Notes: generated from the letters alone by a model not told the origin. A DNA stretch of 64,000 nt from Acanthopleura granulata (GCA_016165875.1 JABBOT010000005.1:20978520-21042519); one strand, 5' to 3'. Counted from the stretch's first letter, positions 21,898-35,035 are shown. Numbers and translations are program-made.

Positions 21898-22863
21898 CTG
21901 TTCAGAAATAAAGAAAAAACTTGATCAACATCACAGGTATCTGCATGCACATTTCAAAGAATACCAAGACAGCAGTATAATAAAGCAGTTGGTGGTTAAA
22001 CCCCCTCACTACAGTCATTCAAATGACTTTTACAGGAAACGGTGATATGTAAAGAACTTTAAAGGTTAGATAATTATAATGAAATTAAATATAACCAATG
22101 CATCAGTCAAGAATATAATTGTAAATAGTAACTTATTTGTTGTTTTATTTGCGTTTGGCATGTTTCCCTCAGGCAAATTGATAAAGGAAATAAACCATAA
22201 CCCTTTGCAAATTATCTGATAAACCTGCGGACGTTAAGCCGTAGCCATTGAGACACCACTGAGAATGGGCCCTAGCATATGACCTCTATGCTCCAGGGAC
22301 ATTGTTGAAAGAGTGGACAAGGACCTTGTCCATTTCCTTGGGATTGTTTGTTCAATGCCTACAACAGTGACAACTAAGAAATAGCCATCGTATCATGACA
22401 TTTTACCCAATTTTGCTTAAGCCATGGTGCTAGAAAGGCGAATAAAGCAGTCGCTATGTAAAAAAGTAAACATAAACAGTTCGAATAAAACCTTATAACT
22501 GCGGAAAATTGGTTACGTGAGACCAGTCTCCAAATGTCACACAGACATCGCCGCCCTCTATGCTGTAATCTTTTATATTGTATTTATGCACAAACTCGGA
22601 TTCTGCTGGTGGACTAAGCATCCTCAAGGCCTGTTCCGTTTGCACTTATAACTATATTATTATAACATAATGCCATTGTTTATTAAATTATACAGTTAGA
22701 AGAAAACCCGAAATGAGGCATATTGACAAGAGGCTGAATCAAAGTGGTTACCTGTGATCATTAGCCAACTAGCTCATTGTGGTCGTTACTCTGCTCTCGC
22801 TCTGTGTTGTCTTGCATAGTGAACCGGTGAGGATTATCAATTAAACTATCGAGTGCAACCTAC

Positions 22864-23116
22864 CTTGTAATAAGCGATACCAAACAATTGCGCCGCGTTC
22901 CGTTTCCGCAGAACATTGCGATCTTGGCCGTCGCCGTCACAATATTCCACAGTCTCTTTCAACCGATCCACCCAGTAGATCCTGCCTGAGTCTACGTCAA
23001 TGGTCAGGGCTCTGGGCTGGAACAGACCGTCCACGGCTATGACCTCTGGGGATTCTCCTCCCAGGCTGGCTCTCTTTATCAGCACGGTTTCACCCACCTC
23101 CGACCAGAATAAATTT
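22864..23116 (-). CDS. Gene A exon A2: propeller 1 blades
   Basis: 253 nt, entry phase 2, exit phase 0; acceptor TATGTAG, donor CAAG|GTAGGT. It encodes NLFWSEVGETVLIKRASLGG, VDGLFQPRALTIDVDSGRIY, then WVDRLKETVEYCDGDGQDR. About 12 of 84 residues differ from B2. Confidence 0.95.
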
Positions 23117-23689
23117 CTACATAAATATTGTAAGAAAAGTTCAACTGACAACGGCTAACAAGAACTTAACTTTTTGCATTTGCCAAAAAAAAAAAGAAAA
23201 AAAAATCCTCGTAGACCAATATTTATTTATTTACTTAAATTTATTTAAATGATTGTTGCTTAACGGTATTCACGATGTCTGACCCATTCGATGACTGCCT
23301 TTTCTACTGGTGGAGGAAACTTGTGACCGGTGTAATATCGGCCTCAGGGAAATTACTTCATGTGACATGGAGAGATACACGCAATACTGATGGAAGACAA
23401 GTGATTTGGTCTCAGTATGTTTGTAAATTAACTATATATATTTACTATATTTGTTTCCGCATTGCTTTGGACGTGGCGGTAATCAGTGTTATTGTACATG
23501 AATTGTTTCGACGCATTTCATATCTCGTGGGTTGGTTGACCAGTTTGTAAAAGTCCTCCTTCCTCATGTCATGGTTAGATGTAAAAGTCATCTTTTACAC
23601 CTATTACATCGAGGAAATCCTAGGCTCACCCTTGAGAGCTATTAATATTTAGTTCAGGTTATCGTAACATTGCGAATAATATTACTGAC

Positions 23690-23880
23690 ATACAACGCCT
23701 GTGCACATTTGTATTTCGGTTAAAATAACAACAAAATGTACCTGTGTGTAACAACAAAGAAATAGGTATTGCGAAATAGTCGAGGGCACATTTGTATTTG
23801 GGTTAAATAACGACGACCAAATGTGCTTGTGTGAAATGACAGGCAAACATGTAGGTATTGTGAAATGAATGCGCATTGTG
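23690..23880. repeat. Imperfect tandem duplication of about 90 bp
   Basis: GCACATTTGTATTTCGGTTA...GGTATTGCGAAAT (from 23702) is followed by GCACATTTGTATTTGGGTTA...GGTATTGTGAAAT (from 23789). It lies in the A1-A2 intron. Confidence 0.85.
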
Positions 23881-25391
23881 AATAGCCCCGTTTCATCACA
23901 TGCGGCAGACTAAATTGCGCCGAGTCGGCACAGTCGAGTAGATTGCGTAAATCGCTCTCGAAAGGTCTGACAAGACACAAATTCAATGACTCATCCGACA
24001 GATAAATCACTAGGTAAAAAAAATCAAAAATCTGAAATCCGACTTGCATGGATGTCTATTCAGGAGAGAAAACAGGCATTCTTGTTTGAGATGTATAACT
24101 TGATATGCTTATCACCTCGGCATTAAAACGATCAGGAGGTTTACATTTACAATGCCTGTACCACATCTAGGTTTATGTGCGAAGGTCCTTTCTTAAGAGT
24201 TTGTCACAGGTAATAGAGCCAGCAAAAAGACCAAAACTGGTTTTGTATTGACACGATCGTGGGGTCATCCTGGCGGGTATCTCTTTCTTAAAATCATAAA
24301 TCACACAATGATCTTGTAACAACCTACCAGTGGAATATAGAATGTAACGATTTTGTTAAAGGCTTATTCACACTGTTGCTATTAAGAACAGGAAAAATCT
24401 CAGTATCACGTAATCTAAATATGAAGACATAATTTCTAATGAATTTATAAAGGCTCTAGGGCTGTTTAAAATGACAAATGCATCTTACAAAAGCTTTCTC
24501 ATATTTCTAGAAGCTTCTGTAAAGGGGGGAGAGGGTAAGGGGGGAATGAGGAGGACATGAAGAATAGATGACGAGAGTGTCCGATATATTTTGCTCATTT
24601 TGAAAGATCTACCTAAATAGTCTTACAGTTAGAAGAACTAAATTGTGGAAGGTAAAATGTTTGCAAAAGTCAGCTGATTTACTGATGATCTATTCATATC
24701 ATTTAACAGCATATAAACATATATTAAATGATTGTTTTCAGGTTGTATGGCGGGAAGATAGGACAACAAGAACACCTTCTGCCCCATGCAACTGATTTCT
24801 TGTACCAGGTGCTTAAAATAGATTTTATCCCATAATGCTTGCTAGGCAGCCATTGTTTTCGGACAAACTATGAAAACTTTGATCCAACGTATCTTTCGGC
24901 GATGTCTGCATAAACAAAATGAAAATGTGCCAATAAATATGTCATCGTTTCAACTGGAGGGTAATGTGCTGCTCGATGGCTGGGTTCGTTTTTCTCCAGT
25001 TTTATACTTTAGAACATGTTGGCCGAAAATTCGCAGCGCTCCCTGCTGGGGACGTTTTCCACATACATTGTATGTGCTACAGCAAATAACTCAGACCATC
25101 CTGTCAGAAATTATATAAACGCCCATCCACTCGGTTTAGAATATAGCAAATTTTATACGAACATTTGTGCACGATCGAAAGGATATTGCTTTTGAAGATA
25201 TCACTTGCGGTAAGTCATTTTTTTTTCAAATATCATATGAAAAACTCACTGGGAATGTTTATAGCCATGTGTATTACAGCATGTATTTAGAAAAGTCTTT
25301 TGTGAAGGAAAAAGACAACATAAGAAATACCTAGGCAATGCAATAATTTAAACCACAAATGCCATATAGTTATAACCAAAAATGAACTTAC
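23881..25391. other. Intron A1-A2, remainder
   Basis: No exon or known repeat recognised. It includes a GGGGGGAGAGGGTAAGGGGG purine run near 24526. Confidence 0.5.
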
Positions 25392-25830
25392 CCTCTTGTG
25401 GGGTCCACCGCAATTGCCACGGGAAAATCAACGTCTTTTTCCACTAGCACTTTGTAGTCCAACAAGTCACTTTTATTCAAGGACTTGACAGCGATCCAAC
25501 CGAACAGACCGTCAACCCAGTACAGGTTTCCATTAGCCCAATCAAGCGCCATCTGCTGGGTGTCACCCACTCCAATGTGAACTCTTTTGTACAGAAGGTT
25601 ACTGACGTTCAGCTGGTGAAAGGCTCCTTCTTTTAAATCAGCAACATAGACAACGCCGGCATGGTAGTCGGGACATACTGAGTACAAAGCGGTTTGTCCC
25701 CGAAGGTTGATTGTCCCAACTTTTGCACTGGCTCCACTGATAGCAACCGGATCGCCAGGAACGAACGACAATCCTGCATGGAATGTAGTGTCGGCTTTCA
25801 TACTCCAAATGAGATTCTTTTCAGGAGATA
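25392..25830 (-). CDS. Gene A exon A1: first half of propeller 1
   Basis: 439 nt, entry phase 1, exit phase 2; acceptor TTTTCAG, donor AGG|GTAAGT. It encodes SPEKNLIWSMKADTTFHAGL, GVVYVADLKEGAFHQLNV, NGNLYWVDGLFGWIAVKSLN and FPVAIAVDPTR, three YWTD-type strands. The reading runs from the intron without a usable start, so an upstream signal-peptide exon is required. No counterpart was found in 57700-64000; gene B's equivalent is probably beyond the window. Confidence 0.95.
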
Positions 25831-27055
25831 CTGAAAACATATTGAACAGAGAAATAAATGAGAATGAAACCTGATGTATGACCCGTATAATTGCAACCAT
25901 AATGTGGCGGAGTTAAACAGAGGCATCACAGTTTTTGTATTGACGTAATTATTGCTATAACATTGGTGTTTCAAGTAATAACTTCACATTTTAATGGGCC
26001 GGGGAAACCGTCGCGGGCAGGACGTACAAGGAAAACAATATTATACATCAAAATATTTTGTTTATTAAAGGCATACAACTTGCGTATGTAATGCATGCTC
26101 TATACATATGCATGCACTTTAAAACGTTAAATTAGGATACAAAGAGTAGACGCTAAAAAACGAAAATACTACACTTTTTCAAGTCCACCATTCCAAAATT
26201 TTGCTACAACTTGCAAACAAACATTACCGGTACGCGGCGTGACATGTTAACATTTTTGCCCTCACATTTTACGTCTGGTTGGCAAATTTTGTTGTCAGTT
26301 AGAAAGTTCTTTCACTTACACGCTGTCTCAAGACAGGAAGGCATTAGCATTAATATAAACCAATGCTTCACGGAGAGAGACATCTTCACTCCTTCACCGA
26401 CCTTATGCAATGGTTAGAAAGGCTGTGTCAGTTTATATGTAAGCTTTAACCAGCCTTGACTGACGGCATACATCGTCCAGACATTTGTATGAATAGGCCT
26501 ACTGACATATGAAAGCCTAAGATCTATACAACCGAGATGGGTATGTTACCATACGCAAACTTAAGTCACAAAGACATCTTTCATATTCATTAATCCTCCA
26601 GTGTGAGATTTGTTTTCTTCATGTTGTTTTGGGTGTGGTCACGTGGTGTCCCTGCCGTCTTTCCCTCACATACACAAATATTACTTAATAATGTCAAGAA
26701 TATTACACTTAATTATGGTGGAAAGAATTATGGTGAGAAGAAAAACGGGAAGAGACCAGGGAAAATCCTCATCTTGGTGTCAGCGTTCCAAGTGTGACAG
26801 GAATGGAAGCCAGGATGAGTCGGGCTTGAACTCTTGGCCGATGGTGTTTTTCTCGTTTTGACAACAGCCAATGTTTTTTTTTTATTTTTTTTTATTTTTT
26901 CGCTGAGACGATTTCCAACTTTCACTTTGTGCAATATTCTATCTATTAATTATACTTTAACAATATCATGATTTTGTGCATTTAAAGAAGTTTCAAGTGA
27001 TGTTTACATGAGCTCTAGAATGGCGTCGTGTCTTCTTGTGCGAATATAGCAATAC
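25831..27055. other. Upstream of exon A1, no gene recognised
   Basis: No signal-peptide exon or promoter could be identified for gene A. Around 26690-26860 there is a very degenerate minus-oriented SINE family 1 body (GCCAGGATGAGTCGGGCTTG, AACTCTTGGCC). A poly-T/A run lies at 26872-26900. Confidence 0.45.
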
Positions 27056-27413
27056 TGAAGTTTCGAGTTCGAACTCTTTTGTCGTAGAAGGTAAATAGAG
27101 TTCAACTGCGTCATGTGACTCGTCAAATATGTCAGGCAATCTTGTTGATTTTAATCTACCGATCACCTGTCTTGCCGTGTTAGGGAGATACAAACGACCT
27201 CTCCTTCAATCAGGAGCTTCTCAAATCAAAAAACTTCCTGCTCCTCAATTTTCCATACCGCACGTCTGGTCTAAGTAACTTTTCTTGAAACTTTTCTGAG
27301 ACGCCCTTGTTACAGTAAATGTAAAAAATCGTTGCCTAACATTTTTGACAGGTCACATGGTACAGTAGGGCTTTTCTTTCCTCTAACGATAAAACAGCCC
27401 GATCTTGAAACTC
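27056..27413. mobile_element. MITE copy 2
   Basis: The left end is GAAGTTTCGAGTTCGAACTC, then TTTTGTCGTAGAAGGTAAAT. The right end reads CTTTCCTCTAACGATAAAAC and GATCTTGAAACTCTCC. The inside carries GGAGATACAAACGACCTCTC and CTTCAATCAGGAGCTTC, found inverted in copy 3. Confidence 0.82.
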
Positions 27414-27813
27414 TCCTATTGATTAAACTTTTATTTCGAAGTCATCACTGTGGGCTCAGATTGGAACCTCATAAAAACTAAGGGCTTTCCTTCAATACTA
27501 CTGAGTTATTAACACGTGTTAAGCATTTTATTGAACATACATCAGAGGGAAATATCCCAGAGATATTTTTTTCACATTCCTGCCCACTGTTTTTGTCGTT
27601 TCAATGTAAATTAACAACAACAACTCACTATTCGTACCTTTATCTACAGGAGAGCTCCATGCACTAAATGCACTTAGTGAACTTTCATGAAACGCCCCTT
27701 CGTGCAGATTCGCAAGCGCACTTGGCTAAGTAGGTTTTTGCTCTAAGGATGACTTAGCTGAGTGAGGTTTGATGAAACTGGCCCCAGTACTTAATCTCAA
27801 ATAACAGACAATA
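27414..27813. other. Spacer between two MITE copies
   Basis: Nothing recognised in about 400 bp. Confidence 0.5.
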
Positions 27814-28124
27814 GAAGAGTTTCGCGATGGAACTCTTTTATCGCTAAAGGTAAGAAAAGCCCGACTGTATCATGTGATCTGTCAAAAATGTTAGGCAACT
27901 ATTTCTGATTACATTTACCCTAACAAAAGGTATTTAGACTACATTTTCTTTAATCTATGAAGCTCCTGGTTGAAGGAGAGGTCGTTTGTACCTCCCTAAC
28001 ACGACGAAAAAGGTAATTGGTAAATTAAAATCAACAAAATTGTCTGACATTCTTCACAAGTTACATGGCACAGTTGAGCTATTTTTATCTTTCACGACAA
28101 AAGAGTTCCAACGCGAAACTCCCC
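27814..28124. mobile_element. MITE copy 3
   Basis: The left end is GAAGAGTTTCGCGATGGAAC, then TTTATCGCTAAAGGTAAGAA. The right end is AAAGAGTTCCAACGCGAAAC and TCCCC. The interior (GAAGCTCCTGGTTGAAGGAG, then GTCGTTTGTACCTCC) is the reverse complement of the copy 2 interior, so copies 2 and 3 are an inverted pair 400 bp apart. Confidence 0.84.
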
Positions 28125-31100
28125 TACTGTGTTTCAAAGCACCAATAGCAGATCTCGTGTGAGAGCCACCGGTGCATCAGTCAGCGAATACGAGAACTCA
28201 AGCAACATACAGCCAGTGATGTCTGTGTGAACGGACTCGTGTCTGATCTCACGTATCATCCAACTGTGTCTCTATGGACCAGTACCACATTTCAGGTAAC
28301 AGTCAATGGTGCTTCTGAAGACCAGTACCAGAATTTACGTAACAAACGAGCCAGATTGGTGCACCTGCACCAGATCTCAAGTAACACTCTGGAAGGTAAC
28401 ACAAACATGTCAGATTTTCAACGTCGAATAATATATAATCATTCCATGTTGAAAGTGGAATATCTTAATTTGTCGACTTAAGCCATTTGATGCACAACGA
28501 GCGGGCTGCTGCACTCTGTGACTTGTTTTATTTTACCGAATGGAACCTGTAAAAGTGTATCAATTTCCGCTCTTCTTCATACACCATAGAGAATGTACAT
28601 ATGAAAAAGACTGAAGCAGACCGCGCGCGAAATTACAAGGGAACAAAATTCAAAACGCCACCAAAAATAAATGTGATGTAGAACGGTTTGGTGTGGTAAA
28701 TCACAATTGTCGCATAGGCGACGTCACTGGGTGTAACATCACAAATTGCCTTGTCCAAGACTCAATCCATGTTTGGTGTTTTAAATGTATGCGTATATTT
28801 AGAAATTCACTTGTAAAAGGAAAAGTGACAGATATGCAGCGTTATCAGAATTCAGGACATATGCTAGGCTTCGGAGTGGTCTGTCTTGATGGAAAAGGGT
28901 ATGTTGGCGCTGGCCGATAGCAAGGCTTGTCAACAATGTACGAGTCGATAACTTTTCGTGCATTAATTTTCGAAAGAGTTCTAATGATTCAGCAGGTCAA
29001 AACAACAATACGTAGTAAAGTTTCTCGCAGCATAGTTTTGAGACCATTAAATTGCACACCCTTGCAAATTGAAAATTGCTAACAAGCAGCCCACCCAAGG
29101 CAACCTTTTTCTCACTGTGCAGTCAGTGCCCAGAGCCGGGCCCTGTACTTTTCATCTCATCATGTCAGCCGTGAATTCGGTTTCGACCGCAATGCGTACA
29201 TGAAAACTCGGCATGTCCTGGTCGAAGAACGGCCTGTATTTTTTTTAGAAAGGTGATAAATAAACTCAATGGTCAATACCTTTGGACAAAATATTTGGCC
29301 ATATACCCAAGCATCAAGCGTTTGGAGATTTTTTTATTTCTCTTATGTTTAATACATTTTTTCACATCAACCTTTACAGCTTTCCTTTTCCTGTAAGTCT
29401 CTGCTTTGCTGCCTTTATACAGAACTGTTTAACATTCAACTTAACCGTCGCTGTGTAAGGTAACATTCCTTGAGTATGTCGGGATGAAAAACATCGATAA
29501 AATAAAAATGAATAGCAAGGGCCATTCAGCAATAATGCAGACGCCCCAATGTGAGGATTAAGGAATTAAATGTGTCCGAAAAACCCAGTAGTTAAACTTG
29601 AACAGAAGAAAAGGGCAGACAAAAGAGCTCAGTACCGCACACAGTGAAACCTAAACAGCTTTCGACAAATTCAGACGTCAACCATAGAGTTAGTTCACCT
29701 TTTACGGTGAGCAAAACGTGGTTTTCCTAGGGGAATCCCCACCTTTCTGTGTATGACTCTAACACCTGTCTTTTGACTTTCATTGCACATTTATAAGCTT
29801 TGGTTAGAATTTGAATATGTGCAACAAAATGTTAAGGATGAATATTAACCATTGCGCAATACAGAGGAAAGATATAGGCCTGATCGACGCAACAAATGGC
29901 ACAGGTAGTCACCGGTAACGTGTTGGCTTTTGCCAAATATTAAACTGTTGTCGCTGCTCTGGTTTTCTTTTTATGCTGTAGTCTTGTATAAAACACAAAA
30001 CTTGAAAGATCTGCATCTGGTGACCTACATAATATAACGTCTATACATGTGCATTCAACGTTGTATGTTGCATAATGCATGTTATAAGTGCTGTGAGGGC
30101 ATTTTGTCCTTTTTTCACCAGCCAGTATGACATTGTATACTCGAGCGTAAATAGCTTCACACATCAGTGCCTAACCAGTGAGATCACAGGCTCGAGCGTA
30201 AACAGCTGCATACATCAGTGAGGTCGCAAGCTCAAATCCAGCTCTCGCTGGTTGCACACTTCAGATGTAGGATTTCACTGCAAATGGCAAGGGCTTAAGA
30301 TACTTGTTTGTCAATCGTCAAGACACTCTACAATGTCTGCCTTCCTTTTTATCCTATTCAAGCATTCAGGTTGAAATCCATACTGCTTGTTTTGTTAGTA
30401 GTATTATTACTTTCGGCAAATTTGTCCTGCATTTTTTGAAAAAACCGAAAATCACACAGATATGAAAATTCAGCTTCAGTTTCCATGTTTTAGACACGGA
30501 CGTGAAGTTCTGTACCTAAACTTTTGATCAAGTGACTTGGCAGCCACATTGGATTTTGTGCAGAATGAAAAAAAAAAAATTTTCAGAACGGCTTTTGCTA
30601 TTGAGATGATATTTAAAGTGTAGTTGAACGAAGCCTAGATATGTTTAACTGGTTCCTGACAACTTTCTTCGTCGCAAATTCTACAAGCTCGCTCCTGGGT
30701 GGATACGTCATGTGACCCAAAAGAGTCGTTTCTTCAAAATATTTTCTGCATTGTTTCTGAATCTAAATGTGCAACTTTTGAAACCTCAAAACCGGAAGTG
30801 GCCATATGTTCTTAGCCAATGAAAGTAGAGACGCACTCTTTAGGCCTATCATCATCCAAAGATAAGGAGACAAATTTAACATGATCGGAACTGACGTCAG
30901 CAAACCGGAATTTGAAAAATTCGAAAATTTCAAAAATTAAAGGAAAACTTCTAAACAACACTCCCGGGATGAGTTAAACTTAGGTAGCTGTAGGCCTGGG
31001 GATTGTCTTTTGCGAGTAAAAAATTGTGTGTACTCAGTACTCAGGAAGGAAAACTTTTGAGAGGAACTTTAGTCCGATTTAGCATACTTTCCTGGGCTAC

Positions 31101-32504
31101 TTGCACAGACAAAGAATGCAGTGTGTGAGCAAATAACGTTTTAGCTGTTTAACCGGATGTAATGTTCTATGAAGAAAGTTGAGAGCTCTAAACATGCTAT
31201 CTGACGTAGTTTAATGCACGAATGTGATCGTATTTCTTTCTGGCGATATGTACTTTTGCCACAAATTGTGGTCAAAGTGCGAAATTTTTAGCCTATATTT
31301 AAATGTCACATCCGTTAGAGTTGTAAACCTGGGAATCACTTAGTTTAAATAGCTATACATGTATTATGTGTGCCTAAATTCGTTGGGCTGTGTTAATAAA
31401 TAGAGGTATTGCAAGGCTTTAAATAGTGTCCACACCCCGATTTATGGCATCTAAATCTGCATGCTATATAGCGTACATACAAAGTATTGATGGCTTGGAA
31501 GAATTTCCTTTCCTAATTAAGTCATTCACATACTTATTATTTTTAATTTATTTTTATATCACCAATTTTGCCTTGTAAAACTATCATCATATATGTGTGT
31601 CTACGCTTATGTTTGGATATTATGTTAATGTGTATATTATACACAGTATTTCCTTCATTATTTACATTGTATCCATATACCTTACAGTTGTGTTATAGTA
31701 GTGTTTATTGTATAATTTATTATTTTGTATGTCAGCCAATTGGCTGTGAGTTATCCTCATGAAACAAACAAAGAGCTGAAGTCAATATACCAGACACCAT
31801 TCAGTTAACACAAAGCAACCGCAACAGACCGGAAATACCGACCAGAAATGCGCCATCTTTGCTTTAGCTGGTATGTTTATTATTATATTTGTTTGTTTGT
31901 TTTTTGTACACTTTGCTTAAGCCATTGCCCTTGGAGGCGTATAATTTTTTACTGTGAACACACTTACATCAATACATAAAATAAAACCCTAACTATCGTA
32001 AACCGACAACAGGCCGTATTTCACCAGTAATGTATGACCATTTGCAAATTATTACAATGTCTCGGCTGCTCTGTTTTCTCTCTCTCTAATGTAATACTTT
32101 ATGTTCTATCCTTGTATAAACCGGGGTTCTGCTGGTGGACTAAACATCCCCGAAGCCTGGTTGTTGGGTTTTCATGTTATACCGTTTATTAAATGTGATG
32201 GCAGCACAATGCAGTAATTCTAGACATGAAACGTTTAATAAATTGCAATTAACAGCACTGCATTTTTCACTTAATTCTGCTTATAACCCTTAGTGCTGAG
32301 GAGTGTAAGTTGTTCCGTTTTAACCAGGTTACATACGGGCGTTCATCTGTATATCTGGTACTATGATTTGCTTCAACAAAAAGTACACAGGATACCTAAG
32401 TGTCCACACATCAGCAGCATAACAGTACCCTCTCTTCTTTTTTATATGACAAGAGACTTCCTTAAATTTGATCATCGTTAATTATGTTAATTTCCAATTG
32501 TCCC
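28125..32504. other. Intergenic or intronic stretch with traces of dispersed repeat C
   Basis: No gene recognised on either strand. Repeat C (CGCTGCTCTGGTTTTC, TATGCTGTAGTCTTGTATAA, then GGTTCTGCTGGTGGACTAAA and CATCCCCGAAGCCTGG) appears at about 29940-30030 and 32040-32165. Related pieces lie at 21104-21170, 22545-22650 and, reversed, near 33720. Around 28260-28400 there are three weak copies of ACCAGTACC...GTAAC. The open frames at 28227-28481 and 28693-28920 look like chance. Confidence 0.5.
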
Positions 32505-32745
32505 GTTATGGGGGCCTCCGTGGCCTGTGCCCCGCACCAATGCAGTCGCTGTGAGTTCAAGTCCAGCTGATGCTGGCTTCCTCTGTGGCCATGCATGGGA
32601 AGGTCCGCCAGCAACCTGCGGATGGTCGAGGGTTTCCTCCGGGCTCTGTCCGGTTTCCTCCAGACATAATGCTGGCCGGCGTCGTATAAGTGAAATATTC
32701 TTGAGTACGGCGTAAAACACCAATCAAATAAATAAATAAATAAAT
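32505..32745 (+). repeat. SINE family 1, near full length with head deletion
   Basis: Reads GGGGGCCTCCGTGGCC, then jumps to CCAATGCAGTCGCTGTGAGT, TCAAGTCCAGCTGATGC, CGGTTTCCTCCAGAC, CGTCGTATAAGTGAAATATT, CTTGAGTACGGCGTAAAACA and an (AAAT)n tail. The A-box half is lost, the B-box-like GAGTTCAAGTCC is kept. Confidence 0.93.
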
Positions 32746-34324
32746 TATCCCTTTATGGACGACAAGATCATAGAATGACGTATATACATGTAAGCTGAAT
32801 TTGTCATCATAAAACATACGTAACTCAGAAGAAATAAAGTTGATATCCCCCAACAAGAGCAAGTGCCTTTAGAGATATATAATCATGTCATTCAGCCAAA
32901 AGCATTTGCCCAGTGCAAGGAAATATGATCACGCCTGTATAGTTTCCTTGATAATGAGTATACATAAGAACAAATCAGAATTATATCCTTATAACCTGAA
33001 CATCCGTCTAAGACATATTCGTTATTTTGTAAAAGTGCCTGTACGTGAGAATATATGGCGGATGGCGATGATTCCCTTAAATCCCCGGCACCCCTTCCCC
33101 CTCTTTCAACATTGATTATTGACTTCTGTAATGCACGTGAAACAAAACTTGTAACCTAGCGTTAAACACAACTCAAATAATAGAAACATTTCTTTTCAGC
33201 CTTCTGATTAACTGTTTGTGGTTTTTATATACAAAATTTATCCATTTCTGGTGATGGCGAGACGCGGGACACGCCAGAAAAAAATCCGTGTTTTGAAAAG
33301 TTGACCTTTTGTATTAGTTACTGTTCTTGACTGGGAAACGATGCTTGAATCGCATTGTGGCTAGTTCTTCTTGGTTGTGATATATCTTCATTCAATGGAT
33401 TCATTCTTTACATCACGTCTTTCAAATATTTATGAAGTGGATTGCAAATAATAAGAATGAAGCCGTTTGGTGGAATATTCTTGACACTTTTTTTTGTGAT
33501 AACTTTATAGTGACGTTGACTGAAATGATCAATCGGTCTGTTGTTACTGAAGTAACATAATCAACATTGCCCAATATGATTTTACTCATCTTGTCGTAAA
33601 AATGCCACAAATGTTGTCGTTTCTCTTGCACAAATAAAAAAAACAAAGCTGTGTAGTCATGTATTTTATCCTTACACGGTACATGTCACATAATGAATAT
33701 AAAAGAACCACTTCAGTACAGAGAGTAAAACCAGAGCAGCGACGACAGCGTGATAGTTGGCAATTGGCCACACGTTACCGGTCAAGTCCGGCCTCTTGTC
33801 AAATACCTCGGTCAGGGTTTTACACCAACTGTTCATGTAAGTATATAAGAAATAACAGATTACTCACCCACCAGGCACCTTAATTGTATTTCGTCTGAAG
33901 TTTCCATTCGGCTTCAGGCATCATTTTGATAGACCATTTGACTTGTACGTTAACTGTCATGTTCCGTGGACGACAAACTCGAGAGAATAAAAAAGGTTGA
34001 ACTGGTTTTGAACACCCAGCCCAACTGCTCAGGACCAAGGGGGATAAAGAGAAGAGTTTAATATTCATGCGACCAACCAGGGTCAGTTGGGAAGCAAAAT
34101 AATGACACGGAATGTTTTTACTACATAGAAACATTTACTTGTTTCGTTATTTCTTTAAATGGTACTTAACATTACACTTACGAATATCTCACTTCCATGT
34201 TCATTCAATCACAGGGACCTACGAGACGTGGGTTCCATCCCGGCCTTGTATAGGGTACTTATGGATTCCACTTTTCTCACTGCTCGTGGGTCTTAGTGAC
34301 AGTAACTGGCCGGCACTGTGACCG
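32746..34324. other. Unannotated intergenic stretch
   Basis: No gene recognised. A good donor-like GTGAGT (minus strand, near 33865) follows a short frame, but this encodes no signal peptide and has no partner. Confidence 0.45.
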
Positions 34325-34690
34325 CTCGCGCAATTTATATAACGTTCATACTGCCTCGAGGTCTACAGATCCGGGATCAATCCGGGTCGGGTCACACCAA
34401 AAACCTTAAAAATGGTACTTGCTGCTGCCTCGCTTGGTGCTCAGCACTGAGAGGTTCGAACAAGGAAACTGGACCGGTCGGCCCAGTGTCAGTATAATAT
34501 GACTGGGTGGGATGCCATGCCTGATGTCTTTAACATGATGTCGCAGTGGCGACAGCAAGGGAGACTTGGCTCTCCCGGCCACAAGGAGACAGAGCATATG
34601 TACTGCAACATTCTAAGGACTCCATTTCGTCATGTGACAGGAAAAGTGTTAAGTACGGCTTACAACCCAAGCATACATTCATATAATGAT
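34325..34690 (+). repeat. SINE family 2, near full length
   Basis: A tRNA-like region with GATCCGGGATCAATCCGGGT is followed by CGGCCCAGTGTCAGTATAAT, GACTGGGTGGGATGCCATG, CTCCCGGCCACAAGGAGACA and TTTCGTCATGTGACAGG. It aligns along its length with 43015-43375. Confidence 0.85.
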
Positions 34691-34769
34691 CACTGAAGAT
34701 CACGTGTCTTCCACCAGTGCGGTGTAAATGTATGGGGCTTGTTATTCAAAAGTGTTATTTAAACTTCAG

Positions 34770-35035
34770 GCGGGGGAATCCGTGGCCAGAGTGGTTAGTG
34801 TGATAATCCAGCACAATGACCCAGGAGCCCCTCTCCAATGCTGTGAGTTCAAGCCCAATTCATACTGGCGTCCTCTCCGGTTGTACGTGGGAAGGCCTGC
34901 CAGCAACTTCCAGATGGTTGTGGGTTTCCCCCGGGCTCTGTCCGGTTTCCTTCGAACATATGGAAGGCGGCCGTGGTATAGGTAAAATATTCTTAAACAC
35001 GGCATAAAACACCAATCAAATGAGTAAACAGATAA
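34770..35035 (+). repeat. SINE family 1, full length
   Basis: Head GGGGGAATCCGTGGCCAGAG and TGGTTAGTG (A-box-like), then AATGACCCAGGAGCC, GTGAGTTCAAGCCCAATTC (B-box-like), GTACGTGGGAAGGCCTGCCA and ACGGCATAAAACACCAATCA. A second tail fragment follows at about 35078-35110. Confidence 0.93.

Larger units (their letters stand above)
5201..25830 (-). other. Gene A: LRP-like receptor with three YWTD propeller/EGF units, partial
   Basis: Sixteen exons on the minus strand, A1 (25392-25830) to A16 (5201-5326), join in one continuous frame of about 944 codons with no internal stop. Order: propeller 1 (A1-A3), EGF1 (A4), propeller 2 (A5-A9), EGF2 (A10), propeller 3 (A11-A15), EGF3 (A16). Each propeller shows six YWTD-type strands, as expected for the LDL-receptor/LRP family. 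These receptors bind extracellular ligands and are usually single-pass membrane proteins. The signal-peptide exon upstream of A1 was not found. No transmembrane exon was found left of A16, whereas in gene B it lies 0.83 kb past the equivalent EGF exon. Gene A may be secreted, 3'-truncated, or continue left of the window. Expression cannot be judged. An assignment to LRP4, 5, 6 or another known LRP is not made: no LDLa repeats or diagnostic tail are visible. Confidence 0.9.

Noticed and set aside
33860..33925. Possible gene A first exon with a strong GTGAGT donor (minus strand)
   Set aside because: The phase-compatible frame gives a short hydrophilic peptide starting METSDE, not a signal peptide.
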